64,000 nt of DNA from Gemmatimonadota bacterium (GTDB lineage: Bacteria > Gemmatimonadota > Gemmatimonadetes > Longimicrobiales > Gaopeijiaceae), in assembly GCA_029262115.1 (NCBI GenBank), contig JAJCZZ010000031.1, positions 1-64,000 of the forward strand, written 5' to 3'. Position 1 is the first letter of the stretch. Each line of letters starts with the position of its first letter. Under the pieces are notes generated by a model. It saw nothing but the letters and a program-made list of their open reading frames with translations. It made no database searches and was not told the origin of the DNA. This document shows positions 62,002 through 64,000 of this stretch, piece by piece. The position numbers were made by a program, and so were the translations under genes.

Positions 62002-63012
62002 ATGGTACAGTCGACTTCGCACGTTGGAGGCTCCGCGTGGTCCGAGCCTCCCCTCCAGATTCTCTACGAACACCCGGACTGGTTCCGTCCGCTGTTCGCC
62101 GAACTCGATCGACGAGGCATCCCTTATCGGCGCATCGACGCGCACACCGCAACGTGGGATCCGGCGCGCGCACCATCCGGCTCGATCCTGTTCAACCGGA
62201 TGAGCCCCTCCGCATGGCTGCGGAGCGGCGGCGCGGCCGTGTTGGCGACAGCCGACATCCTCGCCCGGGCCGAAGCGGCCGATCTGCGCGTCATCAACGG
62301 CAGTCGCGCGTGGGCGACCGAGATCTCCAAGAGCCTCCAACTCGACCTGCTTCGTCGGGCCGGGGTCTGCGCCCCCGCGTCTCGGGCCGTACATGACAAC
62401 AGGGCGGCCGTAGAGGCCGCGCGGGCCCTCTCCTTCCCTGTGGTGACGAAGCCGAACGTGGGCGGGAGCGGGGCAGGTGTTGTTCTGTGGGAGACCCATG
62501 CGGCACTCGAGGAAGCCGCCTCTGCGGGGACGCTCAGCTTCGGCCTCACAGGCGTTGGGCTTGTACAGGAGGCCTTCCGACCGGAGGACGGGGCGATCCA
62601 GCGCGTCGAGGTGCTCGACGGCAAGGTCCTCTACGGCATCCGGGTCTTCTCGCCCGAGGGCGAGTTCAACCTCTGCCCAGCCGACGCATGCCGGACCACG
62701 GCGGGGGTCGAACTCTCGAGAGGCGCCTGTGCGGTCGACGGAGCGGACCAGGGTCTACGGGTCGAGGCCTTCGAGCCGGCAGCGGATATCGTGGAGGAGG
62801 TCGAACGCATCACGGCACTCGCCGGAATCGAGATCGGGGGCGTCGAGTATGTCGTCGATGCAAGCTCGGGCGAGCGACTGTACTACGACGTGAACGCCCT
62901 CTCGAACTTCGTGGCGGACGGGCCGGCCGTGCTCGGGTTCGACCCGTTCTCACGGCTGGTGGATTGGCTGGAGTTCGAACTCGGGGTCACGTCCGTGGGG
63001 GTGGCCCGATGA
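62002..63012 (+). CDS. ATP-grasp ligase (RimK-like)
   Basis: The 336-residue protein shows an ATP-grasp fold: an N-terminal Rossmann-like domain (LQILYEHPDWFRPLFAEL), the nucleotide-binding segment FPVVTKPNVGGSGAGVVL near residue 150, and magnesium ligands in IGGVEYVVD and YYDVNALSN. The family joins a carboxylate to an amine or thiol with ATP. RimK and other peptide or natural-product ligases are nearest in layout; the substrates are unknown. ATG 62002 is preceded by AGGA at seven bases. Its stop overlaps the start of the monooxygenase gene (ATGA), so the two are likely one pathway. Confidence 0.8.
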   Translation: MVQSTSHVGGSAWSEPPLQILYEHPDWFRPLFAELDRRGIPYRRIDAHTATWDPARAPSGSILFNRMSPSAWLRSGGAAVLATADILARAEAADLRVINGSRAWATEISKSLQLDLLRRAGVCAPASRAVHDNRAAVEAARALSFPVVTKPNVGGSGAGVVLWETHAALEEAASAGTLSFGLTGVGLVQEAFRPEDGAIQRVEVLDGKVLYGIRVFSPEGEFNLCPADACRTTAGVELSRGACAVDGADQGLRVEAFEPAADIVEEVERITALAGIEIGGVEYVVDASSGERLYYDVNALSNFVADGPAVLGFDPFSRLVDWLEFELGVTSVGVAR

Positions 63013-64000
63013 GGTACGGATTCTGGCTCCCCGTGTTCGGCGGGTGGCTCCGCAACGTCCACGACGAGGGCATGGAAGCGACCTGGCCCTACGTGAAGCG
63101 CCTGGCCCAGCGTGCCGAGCAGATCGGATTCGACCTCACACTGGTCGCCGAGCTCAACCTCAACGACATCAAGGGGGAAGAGGCCCCCTCGCTCGAGGCA
63201 TGGTCAACGGCATCGGCCCTCGCGGCGACGACGGAGAATCTCGAGATCATGGTCGCCGTCCGACCGGTCTTCCATCAGCCCGCTCTTCTCGCGAAGAAGG
63301 CCGCCAACGTCGACGGGATCTCAAGCGGACGGCTGTCATTGAACGTCGTTTCCGCTTGGTGGAAGACGGAGGCCGAGAAGTTCGGGATCGGCTTCGATGC
63401 GCATGACGATCGGTACGAGCGCTCGGAGGAGTGGCTCTCAATCGTTGATCGAGGGTGGCGCGAGCCGAGTTTCTCGCACGAGGGCCGATTCTACCGTACC
63501 GAGAACACCGTGATCGAACCCAAACCCGTTCGCACTCCGCGCCCAACCGTGTGGGCTGGCGGCGAGTCGGAGGCCGGGAAGGACTTTATCGCGCGCACCT
63601 GTGACGGGTGGCTCACGCACGGAGATCCGCCGGAGGTGCTGGCCCAAAAATTCGAGGCCATGGCCGAGCGACGGGCAGCGACGGGACGCGATCCGCTCAG
63701 ATTCGGTGTCGCAGGCTTCGCCGTGGTTCAAGATACGGAAAAGGAGGCGAAGGCCGAGGTCGCTCGGATTACCGACGTGCGACGGTCCGCGAGGGGGTAT
63801 GCCAACTACCAGGACTGGATCGAGAACACACAACTCGAGCGTCGAATGTCCATCGAGGACTACTCGGTGTCGAACCGGGGGCTGAGGACCGGACTCGTCG
63901 GCACGCCCGAGCAGGTGGCCGAACGCATCCGCGAGATCGAGAAGGCAGGAGCCGACCTTGTACTCCTGCAGTTCTCCCCCCAACTCGAGGAAATGGAGCG
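63009..64000 (+). CDS. LLM-class flavin-dependent monooxygenase, partial (SfnG/SsuD-like)
   Basis: The gene starts at ATG 63009, overlapping the ATP-grasp stop, and runs off the window after about 330 codons, still open. It begins MRYGFWLPVFGGWLRNV and has LTLVAELNLNDIKG, MVAVRPVFHQPALLAKKAAN, GRLSLNVVSAWWKTEAEKFG and TVWAGGESEAG, all typical of bacterial-luciferase-like, reduced-flavin-dependent monooxygenases. The start resembles dimethylsulfone monooxygenase SfnG and alkanesulfonate monooxygenase SsuD. Oxidation of an organosulfur or an amine-linked substrate is possible. No flavin reductase gene is visible before the edge. Confidence 0.8.
   Translation, partial: MRYGFWLPVFGGWLRNVHDEGMEATWPYVKRLAQRAEQIGFDLTLVAELNLNDIKGEEAPSLEAWSTASALAATTENLEIMVAVRPVFHQPALLAKKAANVDGISSGRLSLNVVSAWWKTEAEKFGIGFDAHDDRYERSEEWLSIVDRGWREPSFSHEGRFYRTENTVIEPKPVRTPRPTVWAGGESEAGKDFIARTCDGWLTHGDPPEVLAQKFEAMAERRAATGRDPLRFGVAGFAVVQDTEKEAKAEVARITDVRRSARGYANYQDWIENTQLERRMSIEDYSVSNRGLRTGLVGTPEQVAERIREIEKAGADLVLLQFSPQLEEME

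Overview
The window is high-GC DNA from a Gram-negative bacterium with an outer membrane: it carries TamA/TamB-type outer-membrane assembly genes, Lgt, many lipoprotein signals and predicted beta-barrel proteins. Three PadR-plus-ADOP permease modules, exported peptidases and amidohydrolases, and frequent GTG/TTG starts joined by 4-base stop/start overlaps suggest the Gemmatimonadota or the nearby Acidobacteriota. This placement is inference from gene content only; no rRNA gene is present.

Layout. 1-690 holds a decayed RHS-repeat core fragment and a two-unit, CRISPR-like direct repeat. 688-2824 has a SRPBCC protein, a small outer-membrane-type protein and an exported amidohydrolase. 2901-17797 is a cell-wall-sugar scavenging locus. 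Its minus-strand arm of seven tightly packed genes encodes two GH3 N-acetylglucosaminidases (one fused to a beta-lactamase-like serine hydrolase), two sodium:solute symporters, a NagB-LmbE fusion, a BadF-type amino-sugar kinase and a DUF4956 membrane protein. The divergent arm encodes a NamZ (GH171, DUF1343) exo-N-acetylmuramidase and an M14 carboxypeptidase. Together they could trim muropeptides outside the cytoplasm, import the sugars, phosphorylate them, deacetylate them (LmbE domain in place of NagA) and deaminate them to fructose-6-phosphate.

17903-26169 carries two PadR-ADOP modules around a frameshifted DUF559 gene, with unusual tandem repeats and dyad operators. 26344-34873 holds an MBL hydrolase, D-amino-acid transaminase, YbjN-like/PspA pair, UvrA, tandem UspA and HtpX. 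35066-46323 is one long minus-strand envelope operon: thioredoxin-like protein, YbbR, TsaD, Lgt, phosphoesterase, a small membrane protein, an Omp85 protein and TamB.

47042-60883 is a housekeeping block on the minus strand (ruvB, queA, tgt, yajC, def, fmt, thiE, thiS, thiG, rsmB and a PASTA protein). It is split between queA and tgt by an M28 peptidase and a plus-strand PadR-ADOP module. The window ends with an AhpD-like protein and a translationally coupled ATP-grasp ligase/flavin-dependent monooxygenase pair; the latter runs off the edge. No tRNA, rRNA, transposase or complete phage gene was seen.
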